Source: Bacteroidota bacterium (GTDB lineage Bacteria; Bacteroidota; Bacteroidia; Flavobacteriales; Weeksellaceae). Taken from it: DNA of 64,000 nucleotides. The notes under the pieces were generated by a model. It did no database searches, had not been told where the DNA came from, and was given only the letters and a program-made list of their open reading frames with translations. Positions 26,464-34,474 of this stretch are shown one piece after another. The translations under genes were made by a program, and so were the position numbers. The DNA is taken from the NCBI GenBank assembly GCA_023386965.1, contig JAEWIR010000032.1, positions 55,337-119,336 on the forward strand, in the 5' to 3' direction. Position 1 is the first letter of the stretch, and each line of letters starts with the position of its first letter.

Positions 26464-27158
26464 TTCTCACTCAACTCATACTGGCTCACCTCATCGGAGA
26501 TTTTATCTTACAGCCTAACAAATGGGTTGCCCATAAAGAAGCAAAGAAAACCGCAAGTCCTTACCTCTATCTTCATACTCTGATCCATACCGGACTCTGT
26601 ATGCTTTTCCTTTGGGATCTGGATCTTTGGTGGATCGCGGCACTGGTGGGTATAAGTCACTTCATCATCGATGCACTGAAACTCCACCTTCAAAAGACCG
26701 GAACCAAAAAGAAATGGTTCATCATAGACCAGGCATTACACGCGTTGGTAATCGCAGGTGTGGGAATTGCCACCGACCAGTTTGATTTGAAAATGCTTCT
26801 GAGCCCTCAGACGCTTGTTTTACTAACCGGTGCCGTATTTATTACCACCCCTGTTTCCATCCTGATTAAGACACTGCTCTCCGCCTGGACTCCCGTGGCG
26901 ATAGAGCACAGCAAAGTACAGACGGACAGCCTTACACATGCCGGAAAATATATAGGTATACTGGAGCGTTTATTGGTTTTCACCTTCATTATCGTAAATC
27001 ACTGGGAAGGTGTGGGTTTTATGATTGCCGCCAAATCGGTCTTCCGCTTCAGTGATCTGGCCGAAGCCAAACAGCGTAAACTCACCGAATATGTATTGGT
27101 AGGAACCCTGCTCAGTTTTGGAATTGCAGTTCTGACCGGCATTCTGGTGCGAATGTAA
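26460..27158 (+). CDS. DUF3307 domain-containing membrane protein
   Basis: 232 residues with about six hydrophobic segments. The N-terminal LAHLIGDFILQPNKWV is the DUF3307 signature, continued by the histidine-bearing helices SHFIIDALKLH and WFIIDQALHALVI, which resemble a membrane hydrolase or metal-site arrangement. It overlaps the SatD-like gene by four bases (ATGA), indicating translational coupling. Function unknown; the conserved His/Asp residues are worth noting but no activity can be named. Confidence 0.85.
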   Translation: MILTQLILAHLIGDFILQPNKWVAHKEAKKTASPYLYLHTLIHTGLCMLFLWDLDLWWIAALVGISHFIIDALKLHLQKTGTKKKWFIIDQALHALVIAGVGIATDQFDLKMLLSPQTLVLLTGAVFITTPVSILIKTLLSAWTPVAIEHSKVQTDSLTHAGKYIGILERLLVFTFIIVNHWEGVGFMIAAKSVFRFSDLAEAKQRKLTEYVLVGTLLSFGIAVLTGILVRM

Positions 27159-27197
27159 AGAGAAAGATAAGTTGAATTAATAAAGAGTAAAAGAAAG

Positions 27198-27917
27198 ATG
27201 ACAAAAGGAGCAATGTTATACGAAGGAAAAGCCAAGCAGGTTTTTGCCACCGACCATCCGGAACAGGTAGTCGTAAGGTTTAAGGACGATGCTACAGCAT
27301 TTAATGCACAGAAACGCGGAAATGTGGATCTGAAGGGCGAAATGAACAATGCCATTACCACGCTGATCTTTGAATATCTGAATGAAAGAGGGATTAAAAC
27401 CCACTTCATAAAGAAACTGGACGAGAGGGAGCAGCTTGTTGTAAAGGTAGATATCATCCCGCTGGAAATGGTGGTCCGAAACTATTCCGCAGGAAGCATG
27501 GCGCAGCGCCTGGGTGTGGAGGAAGGTATTAAGTCTCCGGTAACCATCTTCGATATCTGCTATAAGAAAGATGAGTTGGGAGATCCGCTGATCAATGACC
27601 ACCACGCTGTATTTCTGGGAGCGGCTACTTATGAGGAGCTTAAGGATATGTACACGCTTACGGCGCGCATCAATGAAATCCTGACAGAACTTTTTGACAG
27701 AATGAACATTATCCTGGTAGACTTCAAGATTGAACTTGGGAAAACCGCCGACGGTACCATTATCCTGGCCGATGAGATTTCACCTGACACCTGCAGACTG
27801 TGGGATAAGGATACCATGAAGAAACTGGACAAAGACCGTTTCCGCCGCGATTTGGGCGAAGTGACCGAAGCGTACGTAGAAATTTATGAACGACTGAAAA
27901 AAGTGCTGGGTAAATAA
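27198..27917 (+). CDS. purC: phosphoribosylaminoimidazole-succinocarboxamide synthase
   Basis: 239 residues, the compact bacterial SAICAR synthetase. MLYEGKAKQVF near the N-terminus (ATP-binding), FNAQKRG, the VRNYSAGS block near residue 92 and LADEISPDTCRLWD near 190 are the family motifs. It condenses CAIR with aspartate in purine synthesis. It is followed after 14 bases by purF, so the two form a purine operon. The start MTKGAMLYEG may be at 27198 or the internal ATG at 27210. Confidence 0.96.
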   Translation: MTKGAMLYEGKAKQVFATDHPEQVVVRFKDDATAFNAQKRGNVDLKGEMNNAITTLIFEYLNERGIKTHFIKKLDEREQLVVKVDIIPLEMVVRNYSAGSMAQRLGVEEGIKSPVTIFDICYKKDELGDPLINDHHAVFLGAATYEELKDMYTLTARINEILTELFDRMNIILVDFKIELGKTADGTIILADEISPDTCRLWDKDTMKKLDKDRFRRDLGEVTEAYVEIYERLKKVLGK

Positions 27918-27931
27918 TCCGGCTTATAAAA

Positions 27932-29422
27932 ATGACAGAATTACAACAGTTTAAGGAAGATTACTTAGCGCAGTTTAAAGAAAGGACCTACGGCAGGAAC
28001 CTTTTGAAGGCCGAAGATCCTTTTGACGCGCCATCAGAAGAGTGCGGCATTTTTGGCATCTATTCGGATACCGACCTGGATACTTTCTCGCTGTCCCAGT
28101 TTGGATTGTTTGCGCTGCAGCACCGCGGACAGGAAGCCTGCGGTATCTCCGTAATGAAAGGCGGCAAGATTGTAAACATAAAGGACGAAGGTCTTGTGCT
28201 GGATGTCTACAAAGAAATCCGCGATCCGGAAATGTTTATGGGCAATGCGGCCATCGGCCACAACCGATATACCACTGCCGGCGACAAGAAAAAGTACAAT
28301 TATCAGCCGTTTTTCGCCAAGAACGAATACGACCAGATTGTGCTGTCGATCGCTCATAACGGAAACCTTACCAATGCCACCACCCTGAAGAAGGAACTGG
28401 AGGCCGAGGGAGTGGTTTTCCGCGCTACATCGGATTCCGAAGTTATCCTGAGGCTTATTCAAAAGAATCTTGATTTGGGTCTTCGGGGTGCCATAAAGGC
28501 GACCATGGAAAAAATTGAAGGTGCTTACTCCGTAGTAGGAATGACACGTAATAAATTCTTCGCTTTCCGCGATTTCAATGGGATCCGTCCGCTGGTTTTG
28601 GGTGCGATAGACGAAAAAACTTTCGTGGCCGCCTCCGAATCTGTGGCTCTTGACGCCGTGGGTGCCCAGTATGTACGCGACATCCTGCCGGGCGAGATTG
28701 TTTATACAAGTGAGAATGAAACCGGTTTAAAATCTTTCCTGGTTAAGGAAAACTGCGAAAACAGGATCTGTGCCTTCGAATATATCTATTTTGCCAGACC
28801 CGATTCCCTGCTGGAGAATATCAATGTTCATGAGATCCGTGAGCGCTCCGGTGAGAAAATCTGGGAGCAGGCACCTGTAGAGGCAGACATCGTAATTGGT
28901 GTACCCGATTCCGGTGTACCGGCGGCTATCGGTTTTTCCAAAGCTTCAGGCATACCTTTCCGCCCAGTACTGATAAAGAACAGGTATATTGGCCGCAGCT
29001 TCATCGTGCCTACGCAGGAAATGCGCGAAAGGATCGTTAATCTGAAACTGAATCCCATCATTTCCGAAATCAGGGGCAAGAGGGTAGTGATCATTGACGA
29101 TTCCATCGTACGTGGCACGACTTCCAAGCGCCTGGTAAAGATTATGAAAGATGCGGGAGTAAAAGAAATCCACTTCAGAAGTGTTTCGCCGCCGATTATT
29201 GCACCCTGTTATCTGGGAATCGATACACCGTCTAAAGACGATCTTATTTCGGCGAATATGACGAAGGACGAGTTGCGTGATTATCTGGGTGTGGATTCAC
29301 TGGAGTTCCTGAGTATGGATAATCTGAAAATACTTTTAGGTACTTCCAATCACTGTTTTGGCTGCTTTACGGAAGTATATCCGGTTCCGCCCGGACCAAG
29401 TTCCGATTACACTGACGAATAA
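27932..29422 (+). CDS. purF: amidophosphoribosyltransferase ([4Fe-4S] type)
   Basis: 496 residues. The N-terminal nucleophile hydrolase domain begins at the mature Cys38 in SEECGIFGIYS, so a 37-residue propeptide is present. The PRPP-binding loop is VVIIDDSIVRGTTSKRL near residue 385. Cysteines in the CAFEYIYFARPDS context, in IIAPCYLGID and in NHCFGCF match the four iron-sulfur ligands of the Bacillus-type enzyme, so processing and an Fe-S cluster are expected. It makes phosphoribosylamine, the first committed purine step. Terminated by a bidirectional hairpin. Confidence 0.96.
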   Translation: MTELQQFKEDYLAQFKERTYGRNLLKAEDPFDAPSEECGIFGIYSDTDLDTFSLSQFGLFALQHRGQEACGISVMKGGKIVNIKDEGLVLDVYKEIRDPEMFMGNAAIGHNRYTTAGDKKKYNYQPFFAKNEYDQIVLSIAHNGNLTNATTLKKELEAEGVVFRATSDSEVILRLIQKNLDLGLRGAIKATMEKIEGAYSVVGMTRNKFFAFRDFNGIRPLVLGAIDEKTFVAASESVALDAVGAQYVRDILPGEIVYTSENETGLKSFLVKENCENRICAFEYIYFARPDSLLENINVHEIRERSGEKIWEQAPVEADIVIGVPDSGVPAAIGFSKASGIPFRPVLIKNRYIGRSFIVPTQEMRERIVNLKLNPIISEIRGKRVVIIDDSIVRGTTSKRLVKIMKDAGVKEIHFRSVSPPIIAPCYLGIDTPSKDDLISANMTKDELRDYLGVDSLEFLSMDNLKILLGTSNHCFGCFTEVYPVPPGPSSDYTDE

Positions 29423-29427
29423 TAAAA

Positions 29428-29453
29428 AAAGGTTGAGAATTTTCTCAACCTTT
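29428..29453. terminator. bidirectional terminator between purF and the beta-barrel gene
   Basis: A 10-bp stem (29428-29437 with 29444-29453) around AATTTT with T runs on both strands, between convergent genes. Confidence 0.8.
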
Positions 29454-29475
29454 CTTTTTTAAATATTTGATCTGC

Positions 29476-30087
29476 TTAGAATTTATAAGCTAAACCAGCC
29501 TGGAATACGTTGTTCTTAACTGCATCACCAGAGTTCTGACCATCCTTGTAGATGTCTGTAAATCCGGCTACGTATCTTGCAGTAATACCGATGTTAGGTG
29601 TGAAGAAATAACCTGCTCCAATACCGGCTCCAAAGTTAAATCCGTTCAGACTGTCTTTGTAATTATCAGATTCTGCTAAAGTTTCACCAGTAGTTTCGTT
29701 CTTAGCTTTATCCTTTGCTGATACCAAAAGACCGAATTCAGGACCTGCTTCCAGGTAGAAAGACGGTGTAACATTATACTGCAACATTACTGGTAGGGCA
29801 ACATAATCTAAATGAGTAGCTCCGGAAAATCTTTCGTTAGTTACAGGAACGGTATAATCATACTTTTCACCATACTGAGTATAGATAAGTTCCGGCTGGA
29901 TAGAGAAGTCTGCCGAAATTGGGGCATTCATAAATAGACCTGCGTTGAATCCAATTTTAGATCCCTGATCGCTTAGGTTTGAATCTGCAGATAAAGAAGA
30001 TACGTTCATACCCGCTTTAACACCGAACTGCTGTGCAAATGTAAGTGTACTCATGGCCACGGCTGCACTTAAAAATAACTTTTTCAT
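29476..30087 (-). CDS. outer-membrane beta-barrel protein (PorT/OmpA-like porin family)
   Basis: 203 residues with a signal peptide (MKKLFLSAAVAMSTLTFAQ). The mature part alternates hydrophobic and polar residues with GVKAGMNVSSL at the start, repeated GFNAGLF / FNFGAGIGAGYFF hairpins and a terminal aromatic in QAGLAYKF, the C-terminal signature of outer-membrane barrels. It resembles the 8-stranded 'porin family protein/PorT' group common in flavobacteria; ligand and role are unknown. A TAAATTTG box and a 21-base-spaced direct repeat lie upstream, suggesting regulated expression. Confidence 0.85.
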   Translation of the reverse strand: MKKLFLSAAVAMSTLTFAQQFGVKAGMNVSSLSADSNLSDQGSKIGFNAGLFMNAPISADFSIQPELIYTQYGEKYDYTVPVTNERFSGATHLDYVALPVMLQYNVTPSFYLEAGPEFGLLVSAKDKAKNETTGETLAESDNYKDSLNGFNFGAGIGAGYFFTPNIGITARYVAGFTDIYKDGQNSGDAVKNNVFQAGLAYKF

Positions 30088-30414
30088 AACTTTTAATTTT
30101 AATTGTCTTAATTTTTCTTAATTTTTTGCCAAATTTATAATATAGTATGTTTCTGTTTACGCTCACGTTATACAATTAACGCTATAACTTATACAATTTT
30201 CACAAACACCCATTATAACTGGACTTGTTGTTTAGTTGTCACGGTAACCAAGTACACAAACCGTGTGCCAAAGCCGAAATGCCAAATGTTAAATTAAACA
30301 ATAGTTTAAAAATTATAAAATGTAAATGGTTGTAAATCAAAATGTTATAGCGTACTTGTCTAACCCATTTTAACATTATCCTGTTGTTGAAAAATGTTAT
30401 AAAATGCGGAAAAA
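30088..30414. other. 327-base AT-rich gap with beta-barrel promoter and a spaced direct repeat
   Basis: No ORF of note. On the minus strand a TAAATTTG box (30130-30137) serves the beta-barrel gene. Upstream of it TTATACAATT occurs twice (30168-30177 and 30189-30198), starts 21 bases apart, or two helical turns. The rest up to the aroB stop shows nothing recognisable apart from a weak 6-bp inverted repeat near 30240-30265. Confidence 0.5.
30168..30198 (-). promoter_or_regulatory. direct repeat TTATACAATT x2, 21-base spacing
   Basis: Two exact 10-base copies on the same face of the helix, 31-68 bases upstream of the -7 box of the beta-barrel gene. Position and spacing suit an activator or response-regulator dimer site; no regulator is identified. 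Confidence 0.4.
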
Positions 30415-31455
30415 TCAGGACAAATTTTGATAATAATGCAAAGCATTGTAAATATTTTCTTCGCTAGCTGTCTGGTTGAATCCGCCGGTTCCGATTCCGT
30501 TGAGTAAGGAAAATTTAATCTGTCCGCCGGAATTCTTTTTATCAGATTTCATCAGCTCAAGCAGTGCTGGTAAAGCAGAAGGTTCAATAGTTATTTTGGG
30601 GAAGAACCTATGTATATGACGGATAACAGCTTCCGCTTCGTCGCGGGTAATTAATCCCTCAAGGGCCGATAATTGGGTTTCGCATATCATTCCCATGGCT
30701 ACAGCTTCACCGTGAAGGATGGGTGTTCCGCTGGCCAGAAAATAGCTTTCCACCGCATGGCCAATCGTATGACCAAAATTCAGGCTTTTTCTGATGTTCT
30801 TCTCGTGAAAATCGGCTTTCACGACTTCGTTCTTAATTTCGCACGAACGGCTGATGTAAGGACTGAGCAAATAAGCATTTAATTCAGCTAAAGAAATAAG
30901 GTCTTCCCAATGTTGCCTGTCGGCAATAAGACCGTGTTTCAGCATCTCAGCAAATCCGCTTCTCAGCTGTTCAAAAGGGAGGGTTTTCAGGAAACCCGGG
31001 AAGATCAGTATCAGTTCCGGTTCCGCAAAAGTCCCGATGATGTTCTTGATGAATCCATGGTCAATACCGGTCTTGCCCCCAATGGACGCATCACACATCC
31101 CCAGAAGGGTAGTGGGAATGTTGATGAAAGGGATGCCGCGTTTGTACGTGGAAGCGATGAATCCGCCAAGGTCTGTGATAACGCCGCCACCCAGATTGAT
31201 CAGTACCGCGTTCCGGTCGGCTTCAAATTCTGCCAGGATTTCCCAAAGCTGCGCTGTGGTGTTCAGCGTCTTCATTTCTTCGCCGGGTTCTGTCTCCAGG
31301 ATTTCGTAAGGAACTGTTGTTTCCAGATTGCCCAGCAGGGTAGGAAGGCAGTATTCATGCGTATTTTCATCAACCAGAATAAAGATTTTGGAAGGCTGCA
31401 GTTCATCAAGTGTGGAGTTGAGCTGTGAAAAGTCAGTATCAGCGAAGGTGAACAT
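30415..31455 (-). CDS. aroB: 3-dehydroquinate synthase
   Basis: 346 residues, slightly shorter than the E. coli enzyme. NAD-binding NLGGGVITDLGGFIASTYKRGI is near residue 87 (listed by its GGGV and GGF elements), KTGIDHG near 130, and the metal-ligand histidines are in LNFGHTIGHAVE and LHGEAVAMGM near 225-255. It converts DAHP to 3-dehydroquinate, step two of the shikimate pathway. A TAAATTTG box lies about 12 bases upstream of the ATG and the heptad repeat tract begins right behind it. Confidence 0.95.
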   Translation of the reverse strand: MFTFADTDFSQLNSTLDELQPSKIFILVDENTHEYCLPTLLGNLETTVPYEILETEPGEEMKTLNTTAQLWEILAEFEADRNAVLINLGGGVITDLGGFIASTYKRGIPFINIPTTLLGMCDASIGGKTGIDHGFIKNIIGTFAEPELILIFPGFLKTLPFEQLRSGFAEMLKHGLIADRQHWEDLISLAELNAYLLSPYISRSCEIKNEVVKADFHEKNIRKSLNFGHTIGHAVESYFLASGTPILHGEAVAMGMICETQLSALEGLITRDEAEAVIRHIHRFFPKITIEPSALPALLELMKSDKKNSGGQIKFSLLNGIGTGGFNQTASEENIYNALHYYQNLS

Positions 31456-31466
31456 GGTTTTTTTGG

Positions 31467-31474
31467 CAAATTTA
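31467..31474 (-). promoter_or_regulatory. -7 box (TAAATTTG) for aroB
   Basis: Matches TAnnTTTG on the minus strand, 12 bases from the aroB ATG. The -33 position would fall inside the heptad repeat tract. Confidence 0.45.
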
Positions 31475-31481
31475 GGGATTA

Positions 31482-31964
31482 GATGGTAGATATCAGATTT
31501 CAGATGACAGAATCTGGAACCAAGAACCAGGAGTCAAGATATCAGATGTCAGATATCAGATTTCAGATTTCAGATATCAGATTTCAGATATCAGATTTCA
31601 GATGTCAGATTTCAGAATCTGGAACCAAGAGCGAAGAACCAAGAGTCAGGAACCGAGAATCAAGAAGCTGGAAGACGGAAGCCAGAGGCCAAAGGCCAGA
31701 CGCCAGAAGCATTAAGCTTACAGCCAACAGCCTACTGCCATATATAAGAACCAAGAAAAAAGGCAAAAGTAAAAAGTGAGTTTTAGACGTTTGGGTCTTG
31801 CTTAAAGCTGGAAGCGGGACGCGGGAAGCTAGAAGCATTAAGCCCACTTACTACTGCCTACTGCCTAACACCAGAAGCCAGACGCCAGTAGTCCACTGCC
31901 TAACGCTAGAAGCCTGAGGCCAGAAGCATTAAGCTTACCGCCTATGGCTTATAGCCTACAGCAA
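31482..31964. repeat. degenerate heptanucleotide tract, 69 units in continuous register
   Basis: From 31482 the plus strand can be cut into 7-base units without a register break to 31964 (483 bases). Units 1-20 are mainly GATATCA/GATTTCA/GATGTCA with GAACCAA/GAGTCAA; later ones become GAAGCCA/GACGCCA/GAGGCCA, then ACAGCCT/ACTGCCT. The pair GAAGCAT-TAAGCYY appears three times (31706, 31832, 31923). A poorly matching stretch (31755-31803) is exactly 49 bases and keeps the register. The tract fills the space between the divergent -7 boxes of aroB and the pseudouridine synthase gene. It is not a CRISPR array (no spacers) and not plausibly coding. Confidence 0.85.
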
Positions 31965-31994
31965 AAGCCTCCTAATACTTCGCCCTAAAAACCG

Positions 31995-32003
31995 TATCTT
32001 TGC
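31995..32003 (+). promoter_or_regulatory. -7 box (TATCTTTGC) for the pseudouridine synthase gene
   Basis: Exact TAnnTTTG plus C, 17 bases before the ATG at 32021. It supports that ATG as the true start even though the frame is broken just after it. Confidence 0.55.
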
Positions 32004-32020
32004 CTAAATTTTTTAGTAAT

Positions 32021-33135
32021 ATGAGCCGCGATAACAGCAATTCAGGAAATCCCAAAGACCGGGGGGTTCCAAATCATCATCCGGTGCAGGTAAATCTCGC
32101 GCGCCCCAGTCCGATAAACCAAGAGCATCAAAACCGTCTTCAGGTGCCGACAGACCGCGCAGCCCGAAGGCCGATACATTGGGAGCCAAATCCCAGCCGC
32201 GTGCCGGCAAATCCAGAACTTCCAAACTGGAGCAGCCGCGCGAACCCCGACTTTTCACCCAGGGTGAAGTCCGCAACTTTGAACGCATGCCCGCCGCCAA
32301 ACGGGGTGGAAACACCGCCGGAAAAGAGCTGGGCCGCAAGATCATCAACAGAAATGATGATGCCGAAAGAACGCGCACCTTTGTACAGAAAAGAAGACTT
32401 GAAAAGATATCCAAGGAAGTTCCGAAGGAAAGCATCCGTCTTAATAAATACATTGCCAACAGTGGAATCTGTAGCCGCAGGGAAGCTGATGAGCTGATTG
32501 TACAGGGTCTGGTCCAGGTGAATGGCCAGGTGGTGACCGAAATGGGCTACCAGGTGCAGAAAACCGACAAGGTAAATTTTGACGGGCAGGGTATTACGCC
32601 TGAAAAACCGGTGTATGTGCTTCTGAACAAACCCAAAGGTTACATCTCCACCACCAAGGACGAAAAGGCAAGGAAAACCGTAATGGACCTCGTGGCCAAT
32701 GCCTCGCCTTACAAAGTGCATCCTGTGGGCCGTCTGGACCGCTCCACTACCGGTGTGATCCTCCTGACCAACGACGGGCATATGACGAAGAAGCTTACGC
32801 ATCCTTCATTCAATGCCAAGAAGATCTATCACGTAACATTGGACAGAAAGCTGGACCGTGCCGACCTGAACGCCATTGCGGACGGTATCCGTCTGGAAGA
32901 AGGCATCGCCGAGATAGACAGCATTTCCTATATTGAAGGAAAGCCGAAAAATGAAATCGGTATTGAGCTGCACATTGGCTGGAACCGTGTGGTGAGACGT
33001 ATTTTCCACAAACTGGGTTACGAAGTGGAAGCTTTGGACCGTGTGATGTTTGCCGGCCTGACCAAGAAAAACATCAAGCGGGGTCACTGGCGCATCCTTA
33101 CAGACCTGGAGGTGAATAACCTGAAAATGCTTTAA
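32021..33135 (+). CDS. RsuA/RluB-family rRNA pseudouridine synthase with a frame break at a G6 tract
   Basis: The catalytic frame runs to 33135: a basic low-complexity N-terminus, S4 domain IRLNKYIANSGICSRREADE, then the synthase domain with the catalytic Asp in VGRLDRSTTG and the KKIYHVTLDR strand. This frame has no ATG before 32287, and only a TTG at 32179. The promoter-proximal ATG at 32021 starts MSRDNSNSGNPKDR in a different frame. Past the G tract at 32061-32066 the catalytic frame reads GSKSSSGAGKS, a natural continuation. One more G would join them. Either an indel, a variable tract or slippage. Target uridine (23S or 16S) not determinable. Confidence 0.85.
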
Positions 33136-33156
33136 ACTATTTCAACAAAAATACTG

Positions 33157-33183
33157 AAATCCGTCCTTTAGGCGGATTTTTTT
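33157..33183 (+). terminator. intrinsic terminator of the pseudouridine synthase gene
   Basis: A 7-bp stem (33157-33163 with 33173-33179) and a following T7 run. Confidence 0.7.
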
Positions 33184-33228
33184 GTACGCTGAAGGACGGT
33201 ACAGGGGTAATTTGTTTGATTATTGGAT

Positions 33229-33384
33229 ATGGGGAAACTCCTCTCCAGAATGGTGCTTTTTTTTGCGGGTATATTTTTTGTTAACGTTTATTCCTTAAGC
33301 AATATCTACACGGTTTTCACAGGTACGCTCACTGTAGTCTGGACCGTTGCGGTACTCTACCTCGTTGGGCGAAATTGGAAATAA
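33229..33384 (+). CDS. candidate 51-residue membrane microprotein
   Basis: ATG at 33229 to TAA at 33384. The product starts MGKLLSRMVLFFAGIFFVNVY and has two hydrophobic segments (about residues 7-22 and 33-47) separated by a short polar loop, ending in RNWK. It lies between a terminator and the GreA/GreB gene, 21 bases before that gene's ATG. The GreA/GreB -7 box (TAAATTTG) overlaps its stop codon. No family recognised; coding status rests on length, hydrophobic pattern and position only. Confidence 0.4.
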   Translation: MGKLLSRMVLFFAGIFFVNVYSLSNIYTVFTGTLTVVWTVAVLYLVGRNWK

Positions 33385-33389
33385 ATTTG
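33382..33389 (+). promoter_or_regulatory. -7 box (TAAATTTG) before the GreA/GreB-family gene
   Basis: Matches TAnnTTTG, 16 bases before the ATG at 33406, overlapping the end of the small membrane ORF. Confidence 0.35.
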
Positions 33390-33405
33390 AATTTTTTAGG
33401 ATGTT

Positions 33406-33906
33406 ATGAGCAGAGGATTTGTAAAAGAAAGCGACCAGGAAGATTTACCCATTGTGCCACCGCGTGCCGATTTACCCGCCGGTATGGTTAATTATGTGAC
33501 AGAGGTAGGTTATACGCAGTTAATTGAAGAACGTGATCAGTTGCTCCTTGAGCGCGACAGCCTGACAGTCACGGATGAAAATGAAAGACGCATCACCCTA
33601 AATTTCATCAATGCCAAATTAGATCTACTGAATGAGCGGATCGCAAGCGCGAAGGTGGTTGACCTTTCAAAACAGCCAAAGGACAAAGTCCGCTTCGGTG
33701 CAGAAGTTTTCTTTACCGTAGATTCAGATCCAAAAATCCATCACTATCAGATTGTGGGTGTAGATGAGGCCAATATTGCTAAAGGAAAAATTGCATTTAC
33801 CTCACCCATTGCCAAAATATTTATGGACCGCAAAGTGGGCGACACTGCAAAACTGAAACTGGAAAAAGGGGAAAAGTTGTTTAAGATTGTGGAGGTGAGG
33901 TATTAA
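33406..33906 (+). CDS. GreA/GreB-family transcription elongation factor
   Basis: 166 residues. After an atypical N-terminus (MSRGFVKESDQEDLPIVPP) a coiled-coil part (about residues 36-80, LIEERDQLLLERDSL...) is followed by the FKBP-like GreA/GreB C-terminal domain with the GRP-like strand pattern VRFGAEVFFTVD...YQIVGVDEAN and a conserved ISFTSPIAK-type motif (here IAFTSPIAKIFMDRKVGD). Gre factors stimulate RNA polymerase to cut backtracked RNA. The N-terminal extension is typical of the Bacteroidota GreB-like paralogue. It is the last chromosomal-type gene before the AT-rich accessory block. Confidence 0.85.
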   Translation: MSRGFVKESDQEDLPIVPPRADLPAGMVNYVTEVGYTQLIEERDQLLLERDSLTVTDENERRITLNFINAKLDLLNERIASAKVVDLSKQPKDKVRFGAEVFFTVDSDPKIHHYQIVGVDEANIAKGKIAFTSPIAKIFMDRKVGDTAKLKLEKGEKLFKIVEVRY

Positions 33907-33995
33907 CGGAGAGAGTTCGCGTAAGCTCAAACTGTAAACATTTTTGAAACCTCCGGTGAATCTTCGATCTCGTGCCGTGCGGACAAGATGATAGC

Positions 33996-34451
33996 TTAGT
34001 AATTATGTGTAGTGTTTTCTGTCAGCCGATTTATTTGTCTGACAAAATTCGAATACTTCAACTCGTCTTTTTTTATTGTGCCAATATCTGTCCAGTCGGC
34101 TTTGGTTTTGGTTTGAAGTATTAGCCACGAGTCTTTGCCGTCATAAACCAATTGCTTGTCCTGTCTTTCGATGAACCAAGAACCAAATGCTTGATTATTA
34201 TATTCCTTGTATTTAATGTCTTTGTCGGATAATTTCTGGGCAGCAAGCTCGTAAAGAAATAAATTCCAGTTTTGTGAGATTTGTTTTTCAATGTCAAATG
34301 CGTCACCTATTGCTCTTTCAATTGTTTCATCAGTTGCATGGTCTATTATTTCAGCTTTACGTCCATAATCATCCGTCAACGTCACTTTAAACACGCCATT
34401 TGAAATTTCGTTAATATTTATTGTCCAACCTGGCATTGATTTCTTGTACAT
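33996..34451 (-). CDS. hypothetical protein (accessory block gene 4)
   Basis: 151 residues, or 146 if translation starts at the second Met (MPGWTININEISNGVFKVTLTDD...). No signal peptide or transmembrane helix. The beginning looks like a small beta-rich domain (VFKVTLTDDYGRKAEI) followed by helices (AFDIEKQISQNWNLFLYEL). The sequence is AT-rich, unlike the preceding housekeeping genes. No family recognised. A 37-base element lies about 24 bases upstream of its start and recurs before the next gene of the block. Confidence 0.65.
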   Translation of the reverse strand: MYKKSMPGWTININEISNGVFKVTLTDDYGRKAEIIDHATDETIERAIGDAFDIEKQISQNWNLFLYELAAQKLSDKDIKYKEYNNQAFGSWFIERQDKQLVYDGKDSWLILQTKTKADWTDIGTIKKDELKYSNFVRQINRLTENTTHNY

Positions 34452-34474
34452 GTGGTAGTCTTAACTTTACACTT

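Noticed and set aside
30240..30265. Inverted repeat CACGGT/ACCGTG as an operator
   Set aside because: Only six pairs with a 14-base spacer in an AT-rich gap; this is expected by chance at this length.
31483..31847. ORFs within the heptad tract (98 residues on plus, 80 on minus)
   Set aside because: They are translations of a 7-base repeat (21-base, 7-residue periodicity), low complexity, and share no codon-like pattern with neighbours.
31482..31964. CRISPR array
   Set aside because: No spacers, unit length 7, no cas genes in the window.
32000..32497. Separate 165-residue ORF overlapping the pseudouridine synthase gene
   Set aside because: Only its first codons from 32021 look real; after the G tract it is an off-frame reading of the synthase gene.
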